A DNA stretch of 64,000 nt from Cryobacterium roopkundense (GCF_014200405.1 NZ_JACHBQ010000001.1:124001-188000); one strand, 5' to 3'. Counted from the stretch's first letter, positions 28,284 to 38,789 are shown. Translations and numbers: made by a program. Notes: a model not told the origin generated them from the letters alone.

Positions 28284-28733
28284 ATGCCTCGTTTACCCAA
28301 GCCCGCCGATGTATCCAAGCTTCCCGGTGCGCTCCGGCTGTACAAGGTGTCCTCGGTCATCACGGGAGTGTTCCTGCTCCTGCTCTGCGCCGAAATGGTC
28401 ATCAAGTACTCCTTCGGTCACGAGATCGAGATGGCCGGCCCGCAGGGCTTCCTGGCCCTCGTGCCGACCGATACCGTGACGGCCGTCAACCTGAGCACCG
28501 GCATCCTGATCGCGCACGGCTGGTTTTACGTGCTGTACCTGTTCGCCGACTTCCGCCTCTGGAGCCTCATGCGTTGGCCGTTCTGGCGCTTCGTGCTGAT
28601 CGCCCTCGGCGGCGTCGTTCCCACCCTGTCGTTCTTTGTTGAGATCCCCACCGCTCGCACTGTGAAGCGCTTCCTCTCCGAGAACGCCGTCAAGACCGCG
28701 GCAGTTGCCGAGAAGGCCGAGGCCACAGCATGA
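28284..28733 (+). CDS. DUF3817 membrane protein
   Basis: The 149-aa membrane protein has three to four hydrophobic segments and the DUF3817 pattern ([21 protein letters not shown] and [18 protein letters not shown]). Members are often next to guaA in actinobacteria, as here, but have no known activity. TAGAAT at 28271-28276, 7 nt before the ATG, points to a leaderless mRNA. Its stop overlaps guaA (ATGA). Confidence 0.85.
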   Translation: MPRLPKPADVSKLPGALRLYKVSSVITGVFLLLLCAEMVIKYSFGHEIEMAGPQGFLALVPTDTVTAVNLSTGILIAHGWFYVLYLFADFRLWSLMRWPFWRFVLIALGGVVPTLSFFVEIPTARTVKRFLSENAVKTAAVAEKAEATA

Positions 28734-30355
28734 GCGTGACTGACCAGACAACCGAAAACACGGATGCCGCGGTGCCGGCGCTCTCCGGAATCGACCGCCC
28801 CGTGCTGGTCGTGGACTTCGGTGCGCAGTACGCGCAGCTGATCGCCCGACGCGTGCGCGAGGCATCCGTTTACTCCGAAATCGTGGCGCACACCATCACC
28901 GCCGCGGAGATCAAGGCGAAGAACCCGCTGGGCATCGTGCTCAGTGGCGGACCGTCGAGCGTCTACGCCGAGGGTGCCCCGGCATTCGACGCGGAGATCT
29001 TCGAGCTCGGCATTCCCGTGCTCGGCATTTGTTACGGCTTCCAGGTGATGGCGACTGCCCTCGGCGGCACCGTCGCCCAGACCGGCGCGCGCGAGTACGG
29101 CTCGACGCCGGTCACCGTGAGCAACGGCGCGAATGTGCTGCTCGCCGACCAGCCCGAAGCACAGACCGTGTGGATGAGCCACGGCGACTCGGTGGCCACC
29201 GCGCCGGCCGGGTTCACGGTGCTCGCCTCCACGAGCTCGACCCCCGTCGCGGCCTTCGCCAACGACGAGCGTCGCCTGTACGGCGTGCAGTGGCACCCCG
29301 AGGTCAAGCACTCCGAAAACGGTCAGCACGTGCTCGAGAACTTCCTGCACCGCGCGGCTGGCATCGCCGCCGATTGGAACAGCGGAAACGTCATCACCGA
29401 GCAGGTCGCCAGGATCCGCGCCCAGGTCGGCACCGGCAAGGTCATCTGCGGCCTGTCCGGCGGAGTCGACTCCGCGGTGGCCGCCGCGCTCGTGCACAAG
29501 GCCATCGGCGACCAGCTCGTGTGCGTGTTCGTCGACCACGGCCTGCTCCGCCAAGACGAGCGCCGTCAGGTCGAGGAAGACTACGTGAAGGCCACCGGCA
29601 TCCGCCTGGTGACCGTCGACGTGCGGGAGCAGTTCCTCACGGCCCTCGAGGGTGTCAGCGACCCGGAGACCAAGCGCAAGATCATCGGTCGCGAGTTCAT
29701 CCGCACCTTCGAGCAGGCCCAGGCCGAGCTCATCAGGGAGGCGGCCGAGATCGACGGCGACCCGATCCGCTTCCTCGTGCAGGGCACCCTGTACCCCGAC
29801 GTGGTCGAGTCCGGCGGCGGAAGCGGAACCGCCAATATCAAGAGCCACCACAACGTGGGCGGCCTTCCCGACGACCTCAAGTTTGAGCTCGTGGAGCCGC
29901 TGCGCACCCTGTTCAAGGACGAGGTTCGTGCCATCGGCGCCGAGCTCGGCCTGCCAGCCGAGATCGTGCAGCGCCAGCCGTTCCCCGGACCCGGCCTCGG
30001 CATCCGCATTGTCGGGTCGATCAACCAGGAACGCCTCGACCTGCTGAGGAAAGCGGATGCCATCGTTCGCGCCGAGCTGACCGCCGCCGGCCTCGACAAC
30101 GAGATCTGGCAGTGCCCCGTCGTACTGCTCGCCGATGTTCGTTCGGTGGGGGTGCAGGGCGACGGCCGCACCTACGGCCACCCGATCGTGCTGCGCCCGG
30201 TGTCGAGCGAAGACGCGATGACTGCCGACTGGACGCGCGTGCCGTACGACATTCTGGCGAAGATCAGCAACCGCATCACAAATGAGGTGGACGGCGTGAA
30301 CCGCGTCGTGCTCGACATCACGTCGAAGCCGCCGGGAACCATCGAGTGGGAGTGA
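28730..30355 (+). CDS. guaA: GMP synthase (glutamine-hydrolysing)
   Basis: Converts XMP to GMP using glutamine and ATP. The 541-aa protein has a class I amidotransferase domain with nucleophile Cys in [10 protein letters not shown] and the VQWHPEV His/Glu motif. A PP-loop [14 protein letters not shown]ase domain and the GMPS C-terminal dimerisation domain (ending PPGTIEWE) follow. It overlaps DUF3817 by 4 bp. Confidence 0.97.
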   Translation: MSVTDQTTENTDAAVPALSGIDRPVLVVDFGAQYAQLIARRVREASVYSEIVAHTITAAEIKAKNPLGIVLSGGPSSVYAEGAPAFDAEIFELGIPVLGICYGFQVMATALGGTVAQTGAREYGSTPVTVSNGANVLLADQPEAQTVWMSHGDSVATAPAGFTVLASTSSTPVAAFANDERRLYGVQWHPEVKHSENGQHVLENFLHRAAGIAADWNSGNVITEQVARIRAQVGTGKVICGLSGGVDSAVAAALVHKAIGDQLVCVFVDHGLLRQDERRQVEEDYVKATGIRLVTVDVREQFLTALEGVSDPETKRKIIGREFIRTFEQAQAELIREAAEIDGDPIRFLVQGTLYPDVVESGGGSGTANIKSHHNVGGLPDDLKFELVEPLRTLFKDEVRAIGAELGLPAEIVQRQPFPGPGLGIRIVGSINQERLDLLRKADAIVRAELTAAGLDNEIWQCPVVLLADVRSVGVQGDGRTYGHPIVLRPVSSEDAMTADWTRVPYDILAKISNRITNEVDGVNRVVLDITSKPPGTIEWE

Positions 30356-30395
30356 CCTCGCACTGACCGACCCGACGGTCGCCTCTCCTGCTCCT

Positions 30396-30441
30396 GAAAG
30401 CGGTTCACGCGCCTGTAATTACAGCCGCCCGAGCCGCTTTC
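30396..30441. terminator. Nested hairpin downstream of guaA
   Basis: GAAAGCGG (30396-30403) pairs with CCGCTTTC (30434-30441), enclosing a second perfect palindrome CTGTAATTACAG (30413-30424). The two convergent genes end either side, so it may serve both. There is no long T-run. Confidence 0.5.
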
Positions 30442-30463
30442 GGCCGCACGACAGCGGCGAGGC

Positions 30464-30619
30464 TCAGCCCTTGGGGGAGCGGAGCCAGCGACGCACCGCG
30501 ATGAACACGACCCAGCCGAGGGCGGCTACGGTGATGACGGCGCTGATGACGTAGCCGATCGTGGCGTTGTTTCCGGAGATCTCGGCCGAGAGAAGCGCGG
30601 GCAGGTGCAAAAAGCTCAT
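30464..30619 (-). CDS. Small 51-aa single-pass membrane protein
   Basis: It begins MSFLHLPALLSAEISGNNAT, has one hydrophobic segment at about residues 21-41 and a basic tail (VRRWLRSPKG), so a membrane anchor with the positive end inside is predicted. It starts 8 bp after the stop of the pyruvate-kinase-like gene on the same strand, so the two are probably co-transcribed. No Shine-Dalgarno sequence is evident, and the start is supported mainly by spacing. Confidence 0.55.
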   Translation of the reverse strand: MSFLHLPALLSAEISGNNATIGYVISAVITVAALGWVVFIAVRRWLRSPKG

Positions 30620-30627
30620 TGTTCTAG

Positions 30628-32520
30628 CTAAGCACCGTTTGAGGCCGGCGCTTCACCGTGCACAGAAATCGTGGCCGGTGTCGGGGTCTCCGAATGGGTA
30701 TCGAGATCCCAGGCGCGCAGGCGCCGCAGCAGGCTGCGCTTCTTGTCGGTGTGCCCCTGCATGCGCCCGAGGATGCCGGCGAGCATGGAGATCGCCTCCG
30801 GGATGAACGGGCCCTTATTGAGCATCACGCACTCGGCCCGTTCGGCCATGGCGGCATCGGTCACCTCGGCCCGGGACGGCAGCCCGGTGCGGGCGAGAGT
30901 GTCGAGCACCTGGGTGGCCCAGATGACCGGGGCATGTGCGGCCTCGCACAGCCACAGGATCTCCTCCTGCACCTCGGCGAGCCGTTCGAACCCGGCCTCA
31001 ACGGCGAGGTCGCCCCGGGCGATCATCACGCCCACGTTCTGCCACCGCATGGCCTCCAGCAGGATTTGTGGCAGCGCCTCGAACGCGGCGACGGTTTCGA
31101 TCTTGAGCACGACGCCGAGTGCGGGGTTGGCCTGGAGGTGAGACAGCAGGTCGCGTACGTCTTCTGCACTGCGCACGAAGGACATATTAACGATGTCGGC
31201 GTGGCTGCGGACGAACTCGAGGTCGGCGGCGTCCTGGTCGGTGAGTGCCGAGATGGACAGCAGCGTATCGGGTAGATTGATGCCCTTCTCTGCGCGCAGT
31301 TTCGTTCCCTCGTGCCCGGCCCGGTGCACCGCGATCGTGATCTGCGTCGGGGCAACGGCGATGATGACCCCGGCGATTTTGCCGTCATCGAGCAGCACAC
31401 GGTGACCGCGGTGCGCTTCGCGGAATGCCTCCGGCAGGGTGCAGCCGATCCGGTGTACTCCGTTGGTCGAGAGCGGGACCGGGCTGAGATCCGCGGTGAG
31501 GATGAGCGTATCGCCGCGACGCACGAGCAGGAACTGCTCGGTCGAGGGCAGAACGTCGACGAACCCGACCACGTCTCGGGCGTCGTGTTTGGCGCCCAGG
31601 GCCAAGCCGGGAACGAAATAGACGGTCTCCGGAAGCGACGCCAAACATCCGTCGGCATAGACCTGCTCCACGGTGATCGTGCGATACGCCCCGCGGGCAT
31701 CCACGAGGCTGATCTCATCGCCGACCCGGCGGCGGCGTAGCCAGCTCGGGTCGGCGATCGGAATAACGGATGCGCTCGGCGCGACAGCGTTGTCGGGTCG
31801 GGCGCCGAGCCAGACCAGTCCCCGGCGCAGAACCGCACCGGTGGTGGAACGCTCAGGTTTAACTTTGATCACCCGCGGTCCGTCCATGATCGGACCCGTG
31901 CGCAGCTTCGGACCGCCAAGGTCCATGGCCACGAGGCATCGCTCGCCGGTCCCGGATTCAGCGGCGCGGATATTGGCGATCATCGCCATCCACTCGGCCT
32001 CCCCATCGTGGGCGCAGTTGATGCGGGCGAGATCCATGCCGCTCGTGATCATGGACTGCACCATGCCGGTGTCGGTGGCCGTTTCGCTCGGCATCGTCAC
32101 CATGATGCGGGTCGAGCGGTGCGCCGGTTCGGGGCCCAGGAGCAGCGCCGTGTTGCGGGCGAGCACTGCGGTGCCGTCGTGTGCGGGCGGAACGCCTACC
32201 GGGTGTGCAGCGGACGGATGACTAGCGGGGTCGATCAGCAGCGTGAGCGTGCGGAGCAGCGCTTCGATGCTCGCGAGAACGTGGGATTCGGTGCGGCCCA
32301 GCGAGGTGAGGCCGTGCCGTGCCAGCCGTACCTGAAGCTCGCGTATGTCGTGCGCGCGCATCTCGGCGTAGTGCACGAGGTTGATCGCGCTGAACTCGTG
32401 CCGCGGCTGCACGGCGGAAATCTGGTCGGCGTGCCGGAGCTCAGCGAGAAGTAGATCTGCGCGCAGCGCTTCAACGTCGGCCTGGAGGGAAATCAGGTCA
32501 GAGAGCTCGAGCGATATCAC
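30628..32520 (-). CDS. Atypical pyruvate kinase with an N-terminal extension
   Basis: The 630-aa protein has an extra N-terminal domain of about 185 residues followed by a pyruvate-kinase barrel. Motifs deviate from typical Pyk: RINCAHDG for the usual NFSHG, DLGGPKLRTG for DTKGPEIRTG, LKIET and ARGDLAVE near the usual active site, ATQVLDTL, and PSRAEVTDAA. The usual allosteric C-terminal domain is absent, and it ends shortly after VMLNKGPFIPEAI. The GTG at 32520 is supported by GGAAGGA 6 nt upstream. It could be a catalytically altered paralogue, since only family membership is visible. Confidence 0.78.
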   Translation of the reverse strand: MISLELSDLISLQADVEALRADLLLAELRHADQISAVQPRHEFSAINLVHYAEMRAHDIRELQVRLARHGLTSLGRTESHVLASIEALLRTLTLLIDPASHPSAAHPVGVPPAHDGTAVLARNTALLLGPEPAHRSTRIMVTMPSETATDTGMVQSMITSGMDLARINCAHDGEAEWMAMIANIRAAESGTGERCLVAMDLGGPKLRTGPIMDGPRVIKVKPERSTTGAVLRRGLVWLGARPDNAVAPSASVIPIADPSWLRRRRVGDEISLVDARGAYRTITVEQVYADGCLASLPETVYFVPGLALGAKHDARDVVGFVDVLPSTEQFLLVRRGDTLILTADLSPVPLSTNGVHRIGCTLPEAFREAHRGHRVLLDDGKIAGVIIAVAPTQITIAVHRAGHEGTKLRAEKGINLPDTLLSISALTDQDAADLEFVRSHADIVNMSFVRSAEDVRDLLSHLQANPALGVVLKIETVAAFEALPQILLEAMRWQNVGVMIARGDLAVEAGFERLAEVQEEILWLCEAAHAPVIWATQVLDTLARTGLPSRAEVTDAAMAERAECVMLNKGPFIPEAISMLAGILGRMQGHTDKKRSLLRRLRAWDLDTHSETPTPATISVHGEAPASNGA

Positions 32521-32746
32521 GCTGGTCCTTCCGCGTCTGGCTCGCGCCTGTTTCAGGGTGCGTGGCGGCAAGCGTGCACAGTATGCAGCCTCGGGGTGAA
32601 CAGCAGGGGCGGCATCAGGAGCACGCATCGTCACCAGAAGATCGTGCGGCGACCGGCAACCGTCGCGCACGCATGTGCAAGCGGATGCTGCGGGGGCGTC
32701 GATACCGTGGGAGAGACATAATTCCGGACTCACTGTGGAGGACCCC

Positions 32747-34156
32747 ATGAACAGCTACGAGAGCCTTCTCGAGACGATCACGCCCACGTCGGGAGCGACG
32801 AGAGAGATTCTCGATCCCGCGACCGGGGCAGTCGTCGGCTTGGCACCGTTTGACACCGTCGACGACCTCGATCGCGCGGTGCTGGGTGCCGTGGCGGTTC
32901 AGCCCGCGTGGGCGGCCCTCGGCCACGCTGCCCGCAGCGAAACCCTCCTGCGGGCGGCGGACGCGATCGATGCTGCCGCCGAAGCGTTGGCCGAGCTTCT
33001 CTCCCGCGAGCAGGGCAAGCCGATGAACGGGCCGAACGCCCGCTTCGAGGTGGGCGGGGCATCCGCTTGGCTCCGCGCTGCAGCCGGCACGCCGCTGGAG
33101 TCCGAGGTTGTCGTCGACGACGGTTCGACGCACGCGGTGATGCACTACCGCCCGATCGGCGTGGTGGGCGCGATCGGCCCGTGGAACTGGCCGATGATGA
33201 TCACCATCTGGCAGATCGCCCCGGCGCTGCGCATGGGTAACGCCGTCGTGGTGAAGCCCTCCGAGTACACCCCGCTGAGCGTTCTCGCGCTCGTCGCCGT
33301 GATCAACCAGGTGCTGCCGGCCGGCCTGGTCACCGTCGTCTCCGGCGACCGCGAGGTGGGCGCGCGCCTGTCGTCCCACCCCGACATTGGCAAGGTGATG
33401 TTCACAGGCTCCACCGCGACCGGCAAGGCGATCATTCGCAGCTCGGCCGACACCGTCAAGCGCCTCACCCTCGAGCTCGGCGGCAACGACGCCGGCATCG
33501 TGCTGGCGGATGCCGACCCGACGGCGATCGCGGAGGGCCTGTTCTGGGGAGCGTTCATCAACACCGGCCAGACCTGCGCCGCTCTCAAGCGCCTCTATGT
33601 GCACGACGACATCTATGAAGAGGTGTGCACGGCCCTCACGAAGGTCGCGGCCGCCATTCCGATGGGGGTGGGCGTCGACGAGAAGAGTCTGCTCGGCCCG
33701 CTGCAGAACAAGGCGCAGTTCGACATCGTCGCCGGCCTCGTCGACGCGGCGAAGGCGTCCGGGGCTCGGGTTCTCCTGGGCGGCAACCCGGTTGCCGGCC
33801 AGCCCGGCTACTTCTACCCGGTCACGCTGATCGCCGACATCGACAAGGACCACCCACTGGTGCTCGAGGAACAGTTCGGCCCGGCGCTGCCGATCATCCG
33901 CTACAGCTCAGTGGACGAGGTCGTCGCCCTGGCTAACGGCGTCGACGTGGGCCTCGGCGGCTCCGTCTGGTCGGCCGACCTTGTGCAGGCACGCGAGGTC
34001 GCCGCCCGCCTGGAGACCGGAACCGTGTGGATCAACGCGCACGGCGCGGTGCACCCGATGATTCCGTTCGGTGGTTCGAAGCAGTCCGGCTACGGCCTCG
34101 AGTTCGGCGTCGAGGGGCTCAAGGCGCTCGGCGTGCCGCAGGTGATCAACGGCTGA
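32747..34156 (+). CDS. Aldehyde dehydrogenase (NAD(P)+)
   Basis: Oxidises aldehydes to acids. The 469-aa protein has the Glu motif LELGGNDAGIV and the catalytic Cys in GQTCAALKR. GTGGAGGA precedes the ATG, with CATAAT at 32717-32722 as a possible -10. It faces the amine oxidase gene cluster, so it probably handles aldehydes released by that enzyme, as FeaB does after TynA in E. coli. This functional link is inferred from context. Confidence 0.88.
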   Translation: MNSYESLLETITPTSGATREILDPATGAVVGLAPFDTVDDLDRAVLGAVAVQPAWAALGHAARSETLLRAADAIDAAAEALAELLSREQGKPMNGPNARFEVGGASAWLRAAAGTPLESEVVVDDGSTHAVMHYRPIGVVGAIGPWNWPMMITIWQIAPALRMGNAVVVKPSEYTPLSVLALVAVINQVLPAGLVTVVSGDREVGARLSSHPDIGKVMFTGSTATGKAIIRSSADTVKRLTLELGGNDAGIVLADADPTAIAEGLFWGAFINTGQTCAALKRLYVHDDIYEEVCTALTKVAAAIPMGVGVDEKSLLGPLQNKAQFDIVAGLVDAAKASGARVLLGGNPVAGQPGYFYPVTLIADIDKDHPLVLEEQFGPALPIIRYSSVDEVVALANGVDVGLGGSVWSADLVQAREVAARLETGTVWINAHGAVHPMIPFGGSKQSGYGLEFGVEGLKALGVPQVING

Positions 34157-34177
34157 ACCGCGGCCCGGCGTCACACG

Positions 34178-34218
34178 GCGGCTGACCGGAACGGGATCTT
34201 CCCGTTTCGGTCAGCCGC
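34178..34218. terminator. Bidirectional hairpin between convergent genes
   Basis: Arms 34178-34196 and 34200-34218 pair over 18 of 19 positions (GCGGCTGACCG outer stem and AACGGGA inner stem) around a 3-nt loop. It lies downstream of the aldehyde dehydrogenase and overlaps the stop codon of the DUF5134-like gene. Confidence 0.75.
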
Positions 34219-34894
34219 TCACATGTGCGGCGAACATCATGGCCATCGCGGCAGCGCCCACGATTTCCGCTCCGAGGTCGGCCCGCCGAAATCGGCGGCC
34301 GCGCACAGCGCCACCTGCCCCGTCGTGGGTGGCGCGCAACGAGGCAACGAGCAGCACGGCCCGCCATCCGACTGCCGCGGCGAGGATCACGGCCGCGATA
34401 AGGGTCGGATCCAGGGTCCCCGTGCCCGGCGCCGGTGCCCACGCGCCGAATCCGCCGGCAACACCGTGCTCGTGCGCGGCGGCCGCAGCAGCGACCTGAT
34501 GCGCTCCGGCCGCCTGAACGCTGCGCGCCCCCGACTCGAGGGTTCCGGCCGCGAGCATCGAGCCGGCCATGAACGCTGTGGCGGCCATCATCGTGCCGTG
34601 AAAGACGCAGGCGCTGCGGCTCATTCGACCGGCGCAGCCGGCGACCGACGTGGGATGGGCCGAGGCCCGTATCGCGAACCACCAGGTGGCCGCAGAGGAG
34701 AAAACGACAGTGGGCAGAAAAGACCACACCGCGCCAGACAGCATGGCGAGCATGGCGCCACCCATGAGCGACTGCAGCCCGAAGTCGACGCGCGCAGAGC
34801 GGGACCCGCTGGCGGCGGCGCGCACGAGTGAATACACGAGCGCCGCCGCCAGAAGCGCGGACAAGGCGACTTGGAGAACGACATTGTCAACCAT
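34211..34894 (-). CDS. DUF5134-like membrane protein
   Basis: The 227-aa protein has about six hydrophobic segments and several His residues (FHGTMMAATAFMAG and HEHG), as in actinobacterial DUF5134 proteins. Function is unknown. ATG 34894 begins 31 bp after the amine oxidase stop and is co-directional, so it may belong to the amine-catabolism operon. Its C-terminus ends in MMFAAHVSG. Confidence 0.72.
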   Translation of the reverse strand: MVDNVVLQVALSALLAAALVYSLVRAAASGSRSARVDFGLQSLMGGAMLAMLSGAVWSFLPTVVFSSAATWWFAIRASAHPTSVAGCAGRMSRSACVFHGTMMAATAFMAGSMLAAGTLESGARSVQAAGAHQVAAAAAAHEHGVAGGFGAWAPAPGTGTLDPTLIAAVILAAAVGWRAVLLVASLRATHDGAGGAVRGRRFRRADLGAEIVGAAAMAMMFAAHVSG

Positions 34895-34925
34895 CGAGGC
34901 CTCGGGTCTCGTCGCTAGTCGCGGC

Positions 34926-36857
34926 TCAGCAGTGGCAGTGGCCTTCGGTGGCGGGTGCGTTGTCGGGCACATCGAGCACGGGGCTGCGGTCGAAGAACCC
35001 CTCGGGCCGCAGCTTGAAGCCCGCAGTGTCAACGGGCATGATCGGCCAGTCCTCGACCCTGGGGAAGTGCGTGAGACCGAAGGTATGCCACACGACGATG
35101 TCCTGCCCGTCGATGTCCCTGTCCTGCTCGACGTAGGACGGCAGGCCGGCGCCCCCCGCGTGCTGGTTGACGAAATCGCCGGTGGGGTAGCGCTCCGTCT
35201 CGGCGAACCGCGTGACCCAGAGATCCTTCGTGGCGAACGCGGCACGCCTGGCCACTGAGGAGTCCGGGTCGGCGAGCAGTGTCGGCTGCCCCTCGGGGTA
35301 CAGCTTGTAGCCCACAGGCTCACCAAGGCGGTTGAGGCTGCCCGGGTTGGAGATCAGCCACGTGCGACCGCTGCGCATGTCGGCCTCGCGGATGGCGTCG
35401 GATTCGCGGGCGAGCAAGGTGCGTCGGCGGGAGAAGGCGTTGCCGCGCTCGTTCCCCACGCCCATGGGCACGCGCACAGCTTCTTCTTCTTCAACGCGAT
35501 TGGCTAGGCCGTCAACGGCCATGTCGAGACGGGCGCTGAACAGGTGCTGGTGGAAGGGAGCCCCGAGCCCCGGCGCAAGCTCGGACGCATAGGGATAACC
35601 CTTGCCCGGGTAGGCGCTCGTGAAAACGACGCCCGTGGCCTTGGTCTCGAACTCGATGGTGCCGTCGAGGTAGAGGTACCAGTAGAAGCCGTAGTCGTAG
35701 TTTCCGACGGTGGTGAAGAACGAGATCACGAGGCGGCGATTGCGCCGCGTGTACTCGATCCCCGTCCACAGGTCGCTGTGCTTGGCCAGGATTCCCCAGT
35801 CCTCTTCGTGCATGCAGATGCCATTGCGGATCTCCCGCGGGTTTCCGAAGCCGTCGGTGATGACAGGGCTCAGGTACGTGATATCGCCGAGGCAGTCACA
35901 GCCCAGCTCGAGGGAGTTGGCATACTGGCCCACGAGGTACTCGCCGGTGTCGAAATAGTTCTGCCACGAACGCACCGGTGCCGGGTCGCCGTAGGGCACG
36001 ACCATTTCGGCGATGGACGCGCGTCGGATGATGGGGCGCCGCACTCCGGCGTCGTCGAACGCGATGTTGTGCAGCACGACGCCTTCCCGCACGTCAAAAC
36101 CCACGTCGAGGCTCCACTTCTCCCATTCGATGTGGTTGCCCCCGGTCACGGTGAAGCTCGGCCCCTCCGGCTGGGTGATGCTGATCGGCTTGAGGGTGTC
36201 ACGCAGCGCACCGGTGAGCTCCGGGTCGGTGTAGTTGCCGTGTTCCGCCGGAATGGCGACGACTCCGTAGTCGATGACCTGGTCGACGGTCCTGCCGACG
36301 ACGTCCACGTAGGCCACCAGGCCGTCAACCGGATGCGCCCAGGCACTGTCCTCCGGAAAGTCCTGCACGAAAGCGAGCCCGCGCAGAATGCGGCGCCCAG
36401 CCTCCTCCGGGTACTCGAAGACGCCGGCAGACAGCGGGGCCACCCGTACCTTCGCAACATCGAGCCCGCGGGCGGCCAGCGCCGCGAGCCAGCGCTCATC
36501 GTGGGAGAGCAGCTCTTCGACGCTGCCGAATTCTTCCTCGAGCACGGGCAGTTCGCCCATCGTCGAGGTGTCGAGTGACACTGCAGACTCCACGGTCCCA
36601 CGGGTCACGGACACCGTGACATCTGTCGGGGCGGCGCCGGAGACGTCGTGCAGGAAGACACGAAAGCGGCGGTCGACGGCCTGGGCCTCGGCGGCCCGCG
36701 GTGGATCGAGCAAGCCGAGGTAGGCCACCCGGATGCTCTCGCCGAAGAGGCCCGCCTCGGCGAGCAGCGCGCGTACCCGCACGACTTCCCCGGCGGTCGG
36801 GAGCGCGTAGGCCCCTGTCGTCGTCGTGGGGGGAGTGACAAGCGATGCCGAGGTCAT
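34926..36857 (-). CDS. Copper-containing primary amine oxidase (TPQ cofactor)
   Basis: Oxidatively deaminates primary amines to aldehydes with release of ammonia and hydrogen peroxide. The 643-aa protein has the topaquinone precursor Tyr in the motif NYDYG, the HQH copper ligand pair ([10 protein letters not shown]) and the downstream His in [16 protein letters not shown] 36857 is preferred because GGAAAGG precedes it; an upstream in-frame ATG at 36956 has none. It is divergent from a TetR gene and flanked by an aldehyde dehydrogenase. Confidence 0.93.
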   Translation of the reverse strand: MTSASLVTPPTTTTGAYALPTAGEVVRVRALLAEAGLFGESIRVAYLGLLDPPRAAEAQAVDRRFRVFLHDVSGAAPTDVTVSVTRGTVESAVSLDTSTMGELPVLEEEFGSVEELLSHDERWLAALAARGLDVAKVRVAPLSAGVFEYPEEAGRRILRGLAFVQDFPEDSAWAHPVDGLVAYVDVVGRTVDQVIDYGVVAIPAEHGNYTDPELTGALRDTLKPISITQPEGPSFTVTGGNHIEWEKWSLDVGFDVREGVVLHNIAFDDAGVRRPIIRRASIAEMVVPYGDPAPVRSWQNYFDTGEYLVGQYANSLELGCDCLGDITYLSPVITDGFGNPREIRNGICMHEEDWGILAKHSDLWTGIEYTRRNRRLVISFFTTVGNYDYGFYWYLYLDGTIEFETKATGVVFTSAYPGKGYPYASELAPGLGAPFHQHLFSARLDMAVDGLANRVEEEEAVRVPMGVGNERGNAFSRRRTLLARESDAIREADMRSGRTWLISNPGSLNRLGEPVGYKLYPEGQPTLLADPDSSVARRAAFATKDLWVTRFAETERYPTGDFVNQHAGGAGLPSYVEQDRDIDGQDIVVWHTFGLTHFPRVEDWPIMPVDTAGFKLRPEGFFDRSPVLDVPDNAPATEGHCHC

Positions 36858-36899
36858 GGGAAGCCTTTCCGGGCTGTCGTAGGCCGAATTCAGGTGTTT

Positions 36900-36915
36900 T
36901 TCTATGGTTGTAGAA
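36900..36915. promoter_or_regulatory. Inverted repeat in the amine oxidase/TetR divergent region
   Basis: TTCTA-N6-TAGAA at 36900-36915 lies in an AT-rich stretch between the divergent starts (36857 and 36992). It fits an operator for the adjacent TetR regulator. The half-sites are short, so this is tentative. Confidence 0.45.
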
Positions 36916-36991
36916 TAATAAGTCTCAGTAAGCTCGGAAGGCAAGCACCAATTCACCCGGGTGGTGTGTGCACGTCTTCAGAAGGGACGCC

Positions 36992-37588
36992 ATGCCGAAG
37001 GTTGTCGATCACGACCAGCGCCGCACCGAACTGGTCGACGCCACGTGGCGCATAATAGCCCGGCACGGCATCGAGGGCACCACGATGCGCCAGATCGCCG
37101 CCGAGGCCGGATTCGCCAACGGCGCGCTGAAACCCTACTTCTCCACCAAGGACGACCTGCTGTCCTTCGCCTTCGGACACGTCTTCGGCCAGACCAGCCA
37201 GCGGATGCTCGAAGCCACGGCGGGTACCACAGGACTTGTCGCCTTGCGGGCCTTCTGCCACGAGATCCTGCCCCTCGACGAGAACCGCATCAGCGAGGCC
37301 CGGATTGTCATTCCCTTCTGGCAGCGCGCGCTCACGGACCCGGACAAGGCCCGTCTTCATGACACGGCCATGCTCGAGTGGCGCGCGGCGCTTCATTCCT
37401 GTCTCGCGCAGGCGCGGGGCGACGGCCACGTTCACACGGCAGTGCCCGACGACGACATCGTCGGACACCTGATGACAGTCGTTCTCGGTGCGCAGATCAC
37501 CGCGGTGCTCTCCCCGGCCGAGCATTCGCCGGAGAGGCTGATCAGCCAGCTCGACGGCTACCTGAGGCTGCTGGCGTCTGGCGACTGA
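36992..37588 (+). CDS. TetR family transcriptional regulator
   Basis: The 198-aa protein has an N-terminal TetR helix-turn-helix (MRQIAAEAGFANGALKPYF) and a ligand-binding C-terminal region. GAAGGGA precedes ATG 36992. Divergence from the amine oxidase suggests it represses that gene in response to an amine or a related metabolite. Inference from position only. Confidence 0.9.
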   Translation: MPKVVDHDQRRTELVDATWRIIARHGIEGTTMRQIAAEAGFANGALKPYFSTKDDLLSFAFGHVFGQTSQRMLEATAGTTGLVALRAFCHEILPLDENRISEARIVIPFWQRALTDPDKARLHDTAMLEWRAALHSCLAQARGDGHVHTAVPDDDIVGHLMTVVLGAQITAVLSPAEHSPERLISQLDGYLRLLASGD

Positions 37589-37598
37589 CGGCATCCGT

Positions 37599-37618
37599 TT
37601 TTCAACGCGTGTTGAAAA
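37599..37618. promoter_or_regulatory. Near-palindromic operator-like site upstream of the AraC gene
   Basis: TTTTCAAC (37599-37606) and GTTGAAAA (37611-37618) are exact inverted repeats around GCGT. It lies between the TetR stop and a possible -10 box (TAGGTT near 37646) for the AraC-type gene. It may be an operator or a weak terminator of the TetR gene. Confidence 0.5.
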
Positions 37619-37689
37619 TAAGTGACATTCGTCGTGGGGACGACTAGGTTACTGTCAACGCGAATGCGTACACCGGCAAAGGAGCTCCC

Positions 37690-38658
37690 GTGACCCTGGC
37701 GATTGTTTCCGCCGCCGTCGGCGGTGATTTCGAGCCCGTGCAGACGGCACACGCCGACACTTTCGCACGCTGGCGCACGCTCGTGTCGGACTCCTTCGTA
37801 CCGCTGGACGTTCGCTCGGACGCCCCCGACTTCAGTGGTACCCTGCGGGCGCGCGTGCTCGACGAGCTGTCGATCGTCGAGGTCACGGCGACGGGCCACC
37901 AGGTGCTGCGCACGCCTGCCCTGATCGCCCGATCGCAGAGGCAATACTTCAAGCTCAACCTTCAGTTGTCGGGTCACGGCATCCTGATCCAGGACAACCG
38001 GGAGGCGACGCTGGGCCCCGGTGACATCGCCGTCTACGACACGAACAGGCCGTACACTCTCGAATTCGACCGGGATTTTCGCACGCTCGTGCTCATGTTC
38101 CCGCACGACGTGCTCGACCTCTCGGTGGAGTCGGTGGCGCAGCTCACCGCGGTTCGCATGGCCGGCGATGCCGGCCTCGGTCGCATGATCAGCCCGTTCA
38201 TGGTGCAGCTGGCCGAGAATCTGGACGTCCTCTCCGGCTCGACCGGTCACCGCCTGGCCTACAATGCCGTCGACCTGATCGCCACGATGTTCGAGAACGA
38301 GCTCAGTATCCGACGCCGGCCGATTCCGGGCACCCATGGGGACATGCTCGCGGGCATTCGCAAGTACATCGAGGCCGAGCTGGGCGACCCCGGCCTGTCG
38401 CCGGCCGGCATCGCGGCGGCACACTTCATCTCCACCCGCCACCTGCACAGCGTCTTCCATGAGGCAGACACCACGGTGTCGAGCTGGATCCGGCGCCGCA
38501 GGCTCGAGCGCTGCCGCCGCGACCTGCGTGACCCGATCCTGGCCGACCGCTCGGTCGGCGCCATCGCGGCGCGCTGGGGTTTCCTCGATGCCGCGCACTT
38601 CAGCCGCATTTTTCGCGCGGCGTTCGGTGAACCGCCCACGGCCTACCGGCGCGGGTGA
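37690..38658 (+). CDS. AraC family regulator (FeaR-like)
   Basis: The 322-aa protein has an N-terminal sensor region (AraC_binding_2 type, containing FKLNLQLSGHGILIQDNREA) and a C-terminal double helix-turn-helix (GIAAAHFISTRHLHSVF and VGAIAARWGFLDAAHFSRIF). FeaR, the activator of tynA and feaB for aromatic amine catabolism, has this layout. With amine oxidase and aldehyde dehydrogenase nearby it is probably their activator. AAAGGAG precedes the GTG start. Confidence 0.88.
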   Translation: MTLAIVSAAVGGDFEPVQTAHADTFARWRTLVSDSFVPLDVRSDAPDFSGTLRARVLDELSIVEVTATGHQVLRTPALIARSQRQYFKLNLQLSGHGILIQDNREATLGPGDIAVYDTNRPYTLEFDRDFRTLVLMFPHDVLDLSVESVAQLTAVRMAGDAGLGRMISPFMVQLAENLDVLSGSTGHRLAYNAVDLIATMFENELSIRRRPIPGTHGDMLAGIRKYIEAELGDPGLSPAGIAAAHFISTRHLHSVFHEADTTVSSWIRRRRLERCRRDLRDPILADRSVGAIAARWGFLDAAHFSRIFRAAFGEPPTAYRRG

Positions 38659-38789
38659 GCCTCCCTCCCCGTCACGAGGCTTCGCTCTGCGTCAAGTTTC
38701 GTTCCCGCAATGCCAAGTGCGTGGCGAGATTCTCGACGAGAGTCGTAGCACTGGCTCCCGTGTAGGGGGCCGCTCAGCGAGGAGCAGCC

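Noticed and set aside
28526-30181. 551-codon minus-strand frame across guaA
   Set aside because: It covers the opposite strand of guaA with Arg/Gly/His-rich composition typical of GC-rich shadow frames.
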